DNA of 9,565 nucleotides from JBKQHQ01 sp052148715 (GTDB lineage Bacteria > Pseudomonadota > Alphaproteobacteria > Rhizobiales > Xanthobacteraceae): contig JBKQHQ010000250.1 of assembly GCA_052148715.1 (NCBI GenBank), positions 1 through 9,565 of the forward strand, given 5' to 3'. Positions within the stretch are counted from its first letter, which is position 1. Each line of letters starts with the position of its first letter. The position numbers and the translations under genes are program-made. Below, piece by piece: positions 1 to 6,906 of this stretch. The notes below the pieces were generated by a model that saw only the letters and a program-made list of their open reading frames with translations, was not told where the DNA came from and did no database searches.

Positions 1-19
1 GCAAGCCTGCATGTGTCGA

Positions 20-40
20 CCTCCCCCACGAGGGGGGAGG
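20..40. repeat. Short GC-rich palindrome after the phosphatase gene
   Basis: CCTCCCCC (20-27) pairs with GGGGGAGG (33-40) around a 5-nt loop. It lies 57 nt past the stop of the minus-strand phosphatase gene, so it may help end or attenuate that transcript. There is no T-run after it on the minus strand, so a classical intrinsic terminator is not supported. Similar short CCTCCCC/GGGGAGG palindromes are dispersed in Bradyrhizobium-type genomes, and a REP-like repeat is equally possible. Confidence 0.4.
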
Positions 41-97
41 TGAAGATGGGGGCGATGGCCCTGAGGAGCGCGGCAGCCCGAGCGGAACTGGCGCCGG

Positions 98-562
98 CTA
101 TTCGTTGCCGCTGGGCGGGCGCGCGAAGCGGGCGCGGATGCGGCGCATCAGCTCCTCGCGCACCTCACGGTAGGCGGCAAGCCGCTGCTCGCGCGAGCCC
201 TCCGCCGCGGTCGGATCCGGCGTCGGCCAATATTCCACCTCGGCCGCGAGCGTGCGCGTCAGCTCGAGCGCCTTGTGGTGCGCCTCGGGCGACAGCGTGA
301 TGATCAGATCGAAGTTGAGGCCCTCCCAATCCTCGAGCTCCTCGAAGGTGAGCGGCCGATGCTTGCCGATGTCGAGACCGATCTCGGCCATGGCGCTGAT
401 GGCGAACGGATCGAGCTCGCCCTTGCGCACGCCGGCGGAGGCGACGTAGGTCGAGCTGCCGACCAGCTGGCGAAACAGCGACGCCGCCATCGGCGAGCGC
501 ACCGCATTGTAGCCGCAGGCAAACAGCACCGCTTGCGGCTTGGCCAGGCGCGCGCTGACCAC
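98..562 (-). CDS. Low-molecular-weight protein-tyrosine-phosphatase / arsenate-reductase-like protein
   Basis: This 154-residue protein belongs to the low-molecular-weight phosphatase fold. The catalytic P-loop is near the N-terminus: C16-GYNAV-R22-S23, a CX5R signature with the family's conserved Asn at 19. The candidate general acid is D116 in WPTPDPT (112-118). The fold is shared by protein tyrosine phosphatases and thioredoxin-type arsenate reductases, and the sequence does not settle which reaction it performs. No additional arsenate-reductase cysteine pair is visible, which favours a phosphatase. The start is a GTG at 562, three nt after the UPF0262 stop, with an AAGGGG ribosome site about 8 nt upstream. 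It is the last visible gene of the hisD operon. In rhizobial genomes infA and maf usually follow, outside this window. It is presumably cytoplasmic. Confidence 0.9.
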   Translation of the reverse strand: MVSARLAKPQAVLFACGYNAVRSPMAASLFRQLVGSSTYVASAGVRKGELDPFAISAMAEIGLDIGKHRPLTFEELEDWEGLNFDLIITLSPEAHHKALELTRTLAAEVEYWPTPDPTAAEGSREQRLAAYREVREELMRRIRARFARPPSGNE

Positions 563-565
563 GCC

Positions 566-1057
566 CTACCCCTTCCAATGCAGCACGCAAACCAAGGTGA
601 AGAGCCTGCGCGCGGTGTCGAAGTCGACGCGCACCTTGCGCTTGAGCCGCTCCATCAGCAGGCGCGAGCCTTCGTCGTGCAGGCCGCGGCGGCCCATGTC
701 GATCGCCTCGATGCGGTCGGGCGTGGCGGTGCGGATCGCCTCATAGTAGCTGTCGCAGATCAGGTAGTAGTCCTTGACGATGCGGCTCAGCGGGGTGAGC
801 GAGAGGAGATGCGCGATCACCGGCTCGCCTTCGGGGGTGCGGATGTCGAACACGAGGCGCGAGCCTTCGACGCTCAGATGCAGCGCGTAGGGACCGCCGG
901 GATGGTCGAGCGGCTCGAACACGTTGGCCTCGAGCAGGTCGTAGATCGCGACCGCGCGCTCGTGCTCGACATCGGGACTGCTGCGGCCGATCGAGCCCTC
1001 GTCGAGCTTGACCGCGACGAGCCGGTGCGGATTGGATTCGGGCGCGGGCTTGCTCAT
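566..1057 (-). CDS. UPF0262 family protein
   Basis: This 163-residue protein matches the alphaproteobacterial UPF0262 family (PF06793) over its whole length, as judged from remembered family sequences. Typical stretches are RSSPDVEHERAVAIYDLLE near the N-terminus, HLLSLTPLSRIVKDYYLIC in the middle, and AIDMGRRGLHDEGS followed by RRLFTLVCVLHW at the C-terminus. The biochemical function is unknown. There is no signal peptide or membrane segment, so it is probably cytoplasmic. I chose the ATG at 1057 because MSKPAPES matches the usual family start and the usual length of about 160 residues; the open frame continues upstream only by reading into hisD. It lies 17 nt after the hisD stop and 3 nt before the phosphatase start, so co-transcription with both is very likely. 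Confidence 0.93.
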   Translation of the reverse strand: MSKPAPESNPHRLVAVKLDEGSIGRSSPDVEHERAVAIYDLLEANVFEPLDHPGGPYALHLSVEGSRLVFDIRTPEGEPVIAHLLSLTPLSRIVKDYYLICDSYYEAIRTATPDRIEAIDMGRRGLHDEGSRLLMERLKRKVRVDFDTARRLFTLVCVLHWKG

Positions 1058-1074
1058 CGGCGCGGCCCCGTCCG

Positions 1075-2367
1075 TCACAAGTTCAGCCGGATCGCCACCG
1101 AGCGCGCATGGGCGATGAGCCCTTCCGCCTCGCCGAGCGCGATCGCGGCCGGCGCCAGCGCGCGCAACTGATCGGGCCCGCATTTGAGGATCGAGGTCCG
1201 CTTCATGAAATCAAGGACGCCGAGCCCCGAGGAGAACTTTGCCGAGCGCGCCGTCGGCAGCACGTGGTTCGAGCCGCCCACATAGTCGCCGATCGCTTCC
1301 GGGGTATGCGCGCCGATGAAGATCGCACCGGCATTGCGGATGCGCGCGGCGAGCGCCTCGGCGCGCTGCGCCACGATTTCCAGATGCTCGGGCGCGATGG
1401 CGTCGACGAGCGGGATTGCTTCGTCAAGGTTGCGCACCAAGATCACGGCGCCGAAATCGCGCCACGCCGCGGCGGCGATTTTTTCACGCGGCAGCAGCGC
1501 CAGCTGCCGCTCGACCGCGCGCTCGACCGCGTCGGCAAGCGGCGCGTCGTCGGTGATCAGGATCGGCTGCGCGGCCGTGTCGTGCTCGGCCTGCGCCAGC
1601 AGGTCGGCGGCGATCCAGTCGGGCTCACCGGTGCGGTCGGCGAGGATCAAGACCTCGGAAGGACCGGCGATCATGTCGATGCCGACCTTGCCGAACACGA
1701 GGCGCTTGGCGGCCGCCACATAGGCGTTGCCGGGTCCGACGATCTTGTCGACCGGCGCGATGCTCGCCGTGCCGTAGGCGAGCGCCGCAATGGCCTGCGC
1801 GCCGCCAATCCGGTAGATCTCGTCAACGCCGGCAAGCCGCGCGGCCGCGAGCACCAGCGCGTTGAGCCTGCCGTCCGGAGCCGGCACGACCATCACCAGC
1901 CGCGCGACGCCGGCCACCTTCGCGGGCACGGCGTTCATCAGCACCGATGACGGATAGGCGGCGGTGCCGCCCGGCACGTAGAGCCCAACCGCGGCGATCG
2001 GCGTCCAGCGATGGCCGAGCTCGACGCCGAGCGCATCGACGAAGCGCTCATCGGCCGGCTTCTGCCGCGCGTGATAGGCGGTGATGCGGTGATGCGCGAA
2101 CTTGAGCGCGTCGAGCGCGCTCGCCTCGCAGTCCGCCGTGGCGGCATCGATCTCGGCCGCGGTGACGCGCAGCCCGACGCGGTTGAGATCGAGGCGGTCG
2201 AAGCGTTGCGTGAGCTCGATCAGCGCAGCGTCGCCGCGCTGCGCGACGGCGGCAAGGATTTCCCGCACCGCCGCCTCGACGTCCTCGGCGCCTTCGCGCT
2301 TGGTGGCGAGGAAGGCATGAAAGCGCGCCGCGAAATCGGGCGCGCTGGCATCGAGGCGGATCGGCAT
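1075..2367 (-). CDS. hisD: Histidinol dehydrogenase
   Basis: The enzyme oxidises L-histidinol to L-histidine through histidinaldehyde with two NAD+, the last two steps of histidine biosynthesis, in the cytoplasm. The 430-residue protein is full length for the family. The family signature runs from about 209 to 243 (IVGPGNAYVAAAKR, then DMIAGPSEVLILAD). The zinc ligands of the E. coli enzyme (Gln259, His262, Asp360, His419) correspond to Q259, H262, D361 and H420 here. The catalytic Glu-His pair is E327-H328 in APEHLE. The ATG at 2367 gives the usual MPIRLD start with GGTGGGG upstream. An ATG at 2379 would add only four residues. It sits 62 nt after DUF2948 and is followed by UPF0262 and the phosphatase. 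This hisD-UPF0262-phosphatase order is conserved in rhizobia and their relatives, apart from the other his genes. Confidence 0.98.
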   Translation of the reverse strand: MPIRLDASAPDFAARFHAFLATKREGAEDVEAAVREILAAVAQRGDAALIELTQRFDRLDLNRVGLRVTAAEIDAATADCEASALDALKFAHHRITAYHARQKPADERFVDALGVELGHRWTPIAAVGLYVPGGTAAYPSSVLMNAVPAKVAGVARLVMVVPAPDGRLNALVLAAARLAGVDEIYRIGGAQAIAALAYGTASIAPVDKIVGPGNAYVAAAKRLVFGKVGIDMIAGPSEVLILADRTGEPDWIAADLLAQAEHDTAAQPILITDDAPLADAVERAVERQLALLPREKIAAAAWRDFGAVILVRNLDEAIPLVDAIAPEHLEIVAQRAEALAARIRNAGAIFIGAHTPEAIGDYVGGSNHVLPTARSAKFSSGLGVLDFMKRTSILKCGPDQLRALAPAAIALGEAEGLIAHARSVAIRLNL

Positions 2368-2429
2368 GGGCGGCCCCACCCGGGCACGACCGCCCGGTCA
2401 CCGGTCAATGGCGCGAGGCCTAATTCCCG

Positions 2430-2888
2430 TCAACCCTGCAGCCGCTGCGGATCGAGCTCGATCGCATGGCCGGGACAGGCTTCGGTGGTCCAGAAGGGTC
2501 CAAGATCGGCGAGCTCGCATTCGAGGCACTCGACCTCGAGCCGCAGCTGGCCGCCGCCGGAAAAGTGCAGGATGACCGCGCCGGCCGGGGCATCCGTCTC
2601 CTCGAACTCGACTGCCAGCAGGTTCAACACCGCCTGCTTGCCGGCCGGGTCGACGCTCTTGCATTTGCAGGCGAGCACCCGATCGAAGCGCAGCGCCGCG
2701 CGGCAGCGCCGGAAATCGCGCTCCGACCCGTTGGCGCCGGTCCAGTCGAACCGGTTGAGCGCAATGACAATGCGCTTCTCCGACGGCCGCCAGAGCACGT
2801 CCGCCACCTTCACGGTGGCGTCTTGCAGGTGCGCGGAGACGACTTCAAGATCGTCTCGGTCGAGCGCTATGAATTTCAGCTGATCCAT
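2430..2888 (-). CDS. DUF2948 family protein
   Basis: This 152-residue protein resembles the alphaproteobacterial DUF2948 family. The start MDQLKFIALDRDDLEVVSAH and the segment VLWRPSEKRIVIALNRFDW (about 32-50) are characteristic. No enzymatic motif is recognised. Cysteines C74 and C76 (ACKCKS) and a C-terminal set (VECLECEL, then EACPGH) could bind metal, but that is only a suggestion. There is no signal peptide. The ATG at 2888 follows a GAGGTAGGG ribosome site. It is the first gene of the minus-strand run ending in the phosphatase, and family members are usually found next to hisD and murA, as here. Function is unknown. Confidence 0.9.
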   Translation of the reverse strand: MDQLKFIALDRDDLEVVSAHLQDATVKVADVLWRPSEKRIVIALNRFDWTGANGSERDFRRCRAALRFDRVLACKCKSVDPAGKQAVLNLLAVEFEETDAPAGAVILHFSGGGQLRLEVECLECELADLGPFWTTEACPGHAIELDPQRLQG

Positions 2889-3047
2889 ATCCGGGCCCTA
2901 CCTCTGCTTCCCGGTGACGCGAACGTTACGGAATAGTTAGGCAGCGCCTTACCGGGCCGCAAGCCGTCGCGGACGCGAATAATGGATTGTTCTCAATGGC
3001 GCCGGTCCCCCGTCGCCCCCTACCCACGCGGCCGCCGCAAAGTGGAT

Positions 3048-3053
3048 TATACT
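3048..3053 (+). promoter_or_regulatory. Possible -10 element for the small lipoprotein gene
   Basis: TATACT lies 31 nt before the ATG of the divergent small gene, in otherwise GC-rich sequence. No convincing -35 hexamer lies at the expected distance, so this is a weak prediction. Confidence 0.25.
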
Positions 3054-3084
3054 GCGCTGGTGCCGCCCCCAGAATGGTGATGCC

Positions 3085-3276
3085 ATGGCTCTCTCCAACT
3101 CCCTCGCGGAAATCTTTCGCAGCGCAGCAGCCGTCAAGTTAATCGGCGTGCTGGCCTTGGCCCTGATGCTGGGCGGCTGCGACAGCTGTGGCGACTGGTT
3201 CGGCATCCCGAAGAGCCAGGCGGGCAGCCTCGACGCCTGCCACAAGCAAGCCCCGCCGCCGCAACAAACTCAATAA
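3085..3276 (+). CDS. Small predicted lipoprotein
   Basis: This 63-residue protein has a lipoprotein-type signal. A basic region ending at K18 is followed by a hydrophobic stretch (LIGVLALALM, about 19-28) and the lipobox LGGC (29-32), with C32 as the expected lipidated and cleaved residue. The mature part is only about 32 residues, with two more cysteines (C35, C52) and a proline/glutamine-rich tail. The n-region before the hydrophobic core is long for a lipoprotein. The residue after the lipid cysteine is Asp, which in E. coli signals retention in the inner membrane; whether that holds here is unknown. It reads divergently from DUF2948 and ends 13 nt before a large palindromic repeat. No ribosome site is strong. 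Function unknown; it could be a truncated or non-coding remnant. Confidence 0.6.
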   Translation: MALSNSLAEIFRSAAAVKLIGVLALALMLGGCDSCGDWFGIPKSQAGSLDACHKQAPPPQQTQ

Positions 3277-3289
3277 TTGGCGCCAGAGC

Positions 3290-3442
3290 CGTAGGGTGGG
3301 CATTGCGCGCTCACGGGCGGTGCCACACGGCTGGCGGCGCCGCGCAATGCCCACGCGCTCGTCGTGGTTGGCACGTGGGCAAAATCGCGCCCGGCCGCAC
3401 CATAATCTCCACGTCGGGGCAGGCGATTTTGCCCACCCTACG
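3290..3442. repeat. Composite double-hairpin palindromic repeat (REP/MITE-like)
   Basis: The outer arms CGTAGG (3290-3295) and CCTACG (3437-3442) enclose two hairpins. The first has 14-bp perfect arms, GTGGGCATTGCGCG (3296-3309) and its complement (3341-3354). The second has 14-bp perfect arms, GTGGGCAAAATCGC (3375-3388) and its complement (3423-3436). The GTAGGGTGGGCA...TGCCCACCCTAC ends are shared by dispersed intergenic repeats known from many proteobacteria. It carries no gene. It lies between the small lipoprotein gene and the 3' end of murA, so it may also act as a bidirectional terminator. Confidence 0.8.
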
Positions 3443-3524
3443 ACGCCGATAATAAATTACAGGCCACTAACAGCGAGAAATACCGCCGCGCGCCTTTACG
3501 CAGCCTAAGAGAGCATTTCCCCGG

Positions 3525-4814
<1,290 letters not shown>

Positions 4815-4992
4815 GTCCGCCCCCCATGTGTCGCGCCAGGCCAACGCCGCGCACAACCCCCAAACCAAACACCAAGCCGGTTACTTGTCCGTGTCTTTGC
4901 TGATTTACGGTATCAAAAAACCATGCTTGAGGCCAAGTGCACGATCGCGCGGGAATTGCGGCGAAAGTCGGATGGCACCGACAGGAGCCCGC

Positions 4993-5181
4993 CTATTTGG
5001 CGGTATCGTTGCCCGGCCGCCGCACCGGCGGCGTGGCCGCGTCCGGGAGCTCCGGCCCCTGCGCGGCGCCCCGGCCGCGCGCTTGCGCCTTGCGCCGCCT
5101 GAGATTTTCCCGCAGCGCCGCCTTGAGCCGCTGCTCCCGCGGCGGCTTCCCTCCGACCTTGCCCTTGCGGCGTTCGTCCAT
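4993..5181 (-). CDS. Small basic conserved-type protein (unknown function)
   Basis: This 62-residue protein starts MDERRKGKVGG and has a strongly basic, probably helical centre: REQRLKAALRENLRRRKAQA (about 15-34). Small proteins with this ERLKAALRENLxRRKAQAR core are recalled from many Rhizobiales and Sphingomonadales genomes, usually unnamed. The C-terminal third is proline- and alanine-rich and probably disordered. No domain of known function is recognised; nucleic-acid or ribosome binding would fit the charge but is a guess. I chose the ATG at 5181 because longer versions would run back through the palindromic repeat at 5316-5401. It lies 178 nt upstream of murA on the same strand, and that gap may hold the murA promoter. 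Confidence 0.72.
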   Translation of the reverse strand: MDERRKGKVGGKPPREQRLKAALRENLRRRKAQARGRGAAQGPELPDAATPPVRRPGNDTAK

Positions 5182-5315
5182 GGGAAATCCACAGCATAAG
5201 CACGGCTGGCTGCGCAAGCGGGACGCGGCGCGGTCGCCGTGCGCGCGAATCGACGATCGGGCTGGTGCCGGCCCGCCCCAGGAAAGCGGGAATCGATGTA
5301 GGAACACCCCCTCCG

Positions 5316-5401
5316 CGTCATGGCCGTGCTTGTCACGGCCATCCATGTCTGTTCGTGCGGCAGGCAAGGCGTGGATGACCGGGACGAGCCCGGTCATGAC
5401 G
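5316..5401. repeat. Twin-hairpin dispersed palindromic repeat
   Basis: Two mirrored hairpins each have a 9-bp perfect stem and 5-nt loop: ATGGCCGTG/CACGGCCAT (5320-5328 with 5334-5342) and ATGACCGGG/CCCGGTCAT (5375-5383 with 5389-5397). The outer ends CGTCATG (5316-5322) and CATGACG (5395-5401) are also complementary. Read on the minus strand it gives the spurious peptide MTGLVPVIH...DKHGHD, the known hallmark of a repeat family scattered through Bradyrhizobium and related genomes. The rest of the 5182-5545 gap holds no gene I can support. Confidence 0.8.
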
Positions 5402-5511
5402 AAATCCTCATTGTGTCTCTCTCGCGTTGGCGACAGGATGGCGCTGGAGTCGCGCTTGCACCGCCTCCCCCCATGTGGCAAGGGAGCGCCCAATATTTCC
5501 GGCCGTCGCGC

Positions 5512-5517
5512 TATCAT
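5512..5517 (+). promoter_or_regulatory. Possible -10 element of the tRNA-Thr gene
   Basis: TATCAT lies 28 nt upstream of the first tRNA base. No good -35 hexamer stands at 16-18 nt, so support is weak. If real, it would now transcribe only the 5' half of the tRNA and run into the inserted element. Confidence 0.25.
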
Positions 5518-5545
5518 TTCCCTACCGCCGCTCACCGGCCGGCGC

Positions 5546-5585
<40 letters not shown>

Positions 5586-5798
5586 GTTGATTACAAAAAT
5601 TCCCTTTTCAATTCAATTACTTAGCTTAGTGCCCAATCACCGAAAATTCAATAATTTCAATGACTCAAGGGGTTACCGCTGTGACCATAGTGTGACAAAA
5701 TACAGGGTGAATATTCGCGTTCGATTTTTTGTTCTTATGCATAGCTGCCTCTTACTACTTTAAGTAGATAAACTACGGAACCGCGCGGCAAATAAGAA

Positions 5799-5817
5799 GG
5801 GGGACATCGCGTCCCCC
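5799..5817 (-). terminator. Intrinsic terminator of the minus-strand element unit
   Basis: GGGGGAC (5799-5805) and GTCCCCC (5811-5817) form a perfect 7-bp stem with a 5-nt loop. Read on the minus strand it is followed by TTCTTATTTG, a T-rich tail. It lies 10 nt beyond the stop of the gene at 5827-6105. Confidence 0.7.
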
Positions 5818-5826
5818 CGTAGCTCG

Positions 5827-6105
5827 TCACTTTGATTTCTTGATGCTGGCCTCTAGTTGTTCTGCGAGGCTTCCCCGTTCTGCGAGGCTTCTCTTGTGGG
5901 GTGCCTTAGGCGGAGGGGTTGGCGGTTCTGGCTCATGAGCTTTGATATGGTCCGTTAGCTCTTTGAAACCTCTGAAGCCGGTTGTGGGGGGTGTCTTGTC
6001 CTCAAAACAGATCGGACAAATCTCTCGTTTTTGTCCGCCTCCCTTTCTTTTCAAGCTTCGCAACAACCTTGATCCGGTTACCTTCGGGGGTGAAATCAAT
6101 ATCAC
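5827..6105 (-). CDS. Small protein with C2H2-like zinc-finger motif
   Basis: This 92-codon frame has a zinc-binding-type motif: C30-PI-C33 followed by H53-IKA-H57, with a phenylalanine-rich spacer containing FKELTDHIKAH. The spacing between the second Cys and first His is 19 residues, longer than the classical 12, so this is C2H2-like, not a standard finger. A proline-rich linker (59-70) and a basic tail follow, containing a six-residue tandem repeat, SLAERG then SLAEQL. The GTG start at 6105 overlaps the upstream gene by 104 nt in another frame, and TTG codons further in are alternatives, so the true start is uncertain. Frame and position also allow the finger to be the C-terminal part of the upstream protein, joined by a +1 shift near the run of five A's. 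It probably binds nucleic acid or protein; the target is unknown. Confidence 0.62.
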   Translation of the reverse strand: MILISPPKVTGSRLLRSLKRKGGGQKREICPICFEDKTPPTTGFRGFKELTDHIKAHEPEPPTPPPKAPHKRSLAERGSLAEQLEASIKKSK

Positions 6106-6301
6106 CGTCTGCGTTCTTGAACTTAGGTCTTATGGCCGACCTTACCACCTCCTTGGCTGTCTCCGCTTCGCTCTTTGCCTCTGAAAACTTGGATGCCTTT
6201 CGCTCGTAATCGTCCCAACCCTTTAGCTTCTTAGCCTTGTCCATAGGGAGGTAACCTAGGGTCTTGGTCTTAGGGGTTCTTCCCTCTGTATCTTCAGCCA
6301 T
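6002..6301 (-). CDS. Hypothetical protein, charged helical N-half
   Basis: This 99-residue protein is not recognised. The ATG at 6301 follows a GAGGT ribosome site at 7 nt; an upstream ATG at 6334 has no such site. Residues about 20-55 are lysine/glutamate-rich and likely helical. The C-terminal part (GDIDFTPEGNRIKVVAKLEKK, described in two pieces GDIDFTPEG and NRIKVVAKLEKK) looks like short strands with a basic end. It is the first gene of a minus-strand pair. Its last 104 nt overlap the C2H2-like gene, which suggests translational coupling or a frameshifted single product. A/T-rich codons set it apart from the chromosomal genes. A role in phage or island biology is only inferred from location. 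Confidence 0.72.
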   Translation of the reverse strand: MAEDTEGRTPKTKTLGYLPMDKAKKLKGWDDYERKASKFSEAKSEAETAKEVVRSAIRPKFKNADGDIDFTPEGNRIKVVAKLEKKGRRTKTRDLSDLF

Positions 6302-6329
6302 GGTTCTTACCTCATTAGTACGCGGGTAG

Positions 6330-6360
6330 ATCATAATTCACATACAGAGAACTACGACAA
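6330..6360 (-). promoter_or_regulatory. Possible promoter for the minus-strand pair
   Basis: On the minus strand TTGTCG (6360-6355) and TATGAT (6335-6330) are separated by 19 bp, 29 nt before the ATG at 6301. The spacing is longer than ideal and the hexamers are imperfect. Confidence 0.3.
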
Positions 6361-6375
6361 TAATAAGACTATTAC

Positions 6376-6404
6376 TTGACTTATACCGTATAATCATATA
6401 TAAT
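6376..6404 (+). promoter_or_regulatory. Sigma-70 promoter of the plus-strand three-gene unit
   Basis: TTGACT (6376-6381) and TATAAT (6399-6404) are separated by exactly 17 bp: one mismatch to the consensus -35 and none to the -10. Transcription should start near 6411, about 35 nt before the first gene at 6446. This is the best promoter in the window. Confidence 0.85.
6381..6393. promoter_or_regulatory. Operator candidate in the promoter spacer
   Basis: TTATAC-C-GTATAA is a perfect inverted repeat with a single central base. It fills most of the spacer between the -35 and -10 hexamers, where a bound repressor would block RNA polymerase. Confidence 0.55.
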
Positions 6405-6414
6405 AACTTATTAT
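6400..6414. promoter_or_regulatory. Operator candidate over the -10 and start site
   Basis: ATAATAA-C-TTATTAT is a perfect 15-bp inverted repeat with a central C, covering most of the -10 hexamer and the expected start site. Its centre is 20 bp from the centre of the spacer palindrome, about two helical turns. AT-rich palindromes arise by chance more easily than others, so the call is moderate. Confidence 0.5.
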
Positions 6415-6445
6415 CTTCAACATATTACAAGGGAACTTTAGATCA

Positions 6446-6667
6446 ATGAATAATTCAAGAAACATAAGTGACAGGTACAAGCCGTATACCGATAAGGCAA
6501 TACGTAACAAGACAAACAAGGATGACGTAGAGACCGCCTACTCGGACATGCTTGCTCAAGATGAAGCTAACAAGATCATTGCTAGGCTTCATGATGAGCC
6601 TGTCTTTCTAACCGAGGTAGCTCAAAAACTTGTCGAGCACTTGGAAAATAAGAAGGCTAACCGATGA
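6446..6667 (+). CDS. Hypothetical protein, first gene of the plus-strand unit
   Basis: This 73-residue, mostly helical and charged protein is not recognised. The N-terminal half is basic and asparagine-rich (ISDRYKPYTDKAIRNKTNK); the C-terminal half (DEANKIIARLHDEPVFLTEVAQKL, given here as DEANKIIARLHDEP and VFLTEVAQKL) could form two helices of a small DNA- or protein-binding fold. An AGGGA ribosome site lies about 12 nt before the ATG, a long spacing. It is the first gene after the strong promoter at 6376-6404. Its stop overlaps the next start in the sequence ATGA, which indicates translational coupling. No toxin, antitoxin or repressor family is identified with any confidence. Confidence 0.7.
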   Translation: MNNSRNISDRYKPYTDKAIRNKTNKDDVETAYSDMLAQDEANKIIARLHDEPVFLTEVAQKLVEHLENKKANR

Positions 6668-6906
6668 AGGCATACCCGGAACAAGCTCCCTTTGGCTATG
6701 ACATACCAAGGCCCGATATCGAGTACCGGAGCTTTAAGCTGGTCAGAGATAGAACTAATAATCTTTGGCTCATTCAGACGATTGATGGTTCTGAGACACC
6801 AGTAGCTTTGAGAGGTAATTTCACACAGATCGAACTATGCAAAACGACAATCGATAGATACTTGAAGAAATTAGATGCAAGCAACGAAACTAACACAAGC
6901 TCTTGA
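6664..6906 (+). CDS. Hypothetical protein, second gene of the plus-strand unit
   Basis: This 80-residue protein is not recognised. It starts at an ATG that overlaps the previous stop by 4 nt. The middle looks like a small beta-sheet (FKLVRDRTNNLWLIQTIDG), followed by an aromatic/charged helix (FTQIELCKTTIDRYLKKL, about 53-70). This strand-turn-strand plus helix layout with DG then FT is common among small phage and island proteins of unknown role. The last 32 nt overlap the start of the next gene, so the three genes are probably made from one transcript with coupled translation. Confidence 0.7.
   Translation: MKAYPEQAPFGYDIPRPDIEYRSFKLVRDRTNNLWLIQTIDGSETPVALRGNFTQIELCKTTIDRYLKKLDASNETNTSS

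Noticed and set aside
275..1171. Long plus-strand frame opposite the phosphatase and UPF0262 genes
   Set aside because: Composition is Arg/Ala/Asp-rich without domain structure, and the opposite strand encodes conserved families.
5316..5401. CRISPR array
   Set aside because: Only two hairpins in mirror orientation; there are no regularly spaced identical repeats or spacers anywhere in the window.
5586..5826. Group I intron inserted in the tRNA anticodon arm
   Set aside because: No core helices are recognisable and no 3' exon follows; protein genes and recombinases follow instead, so integration explains it better.
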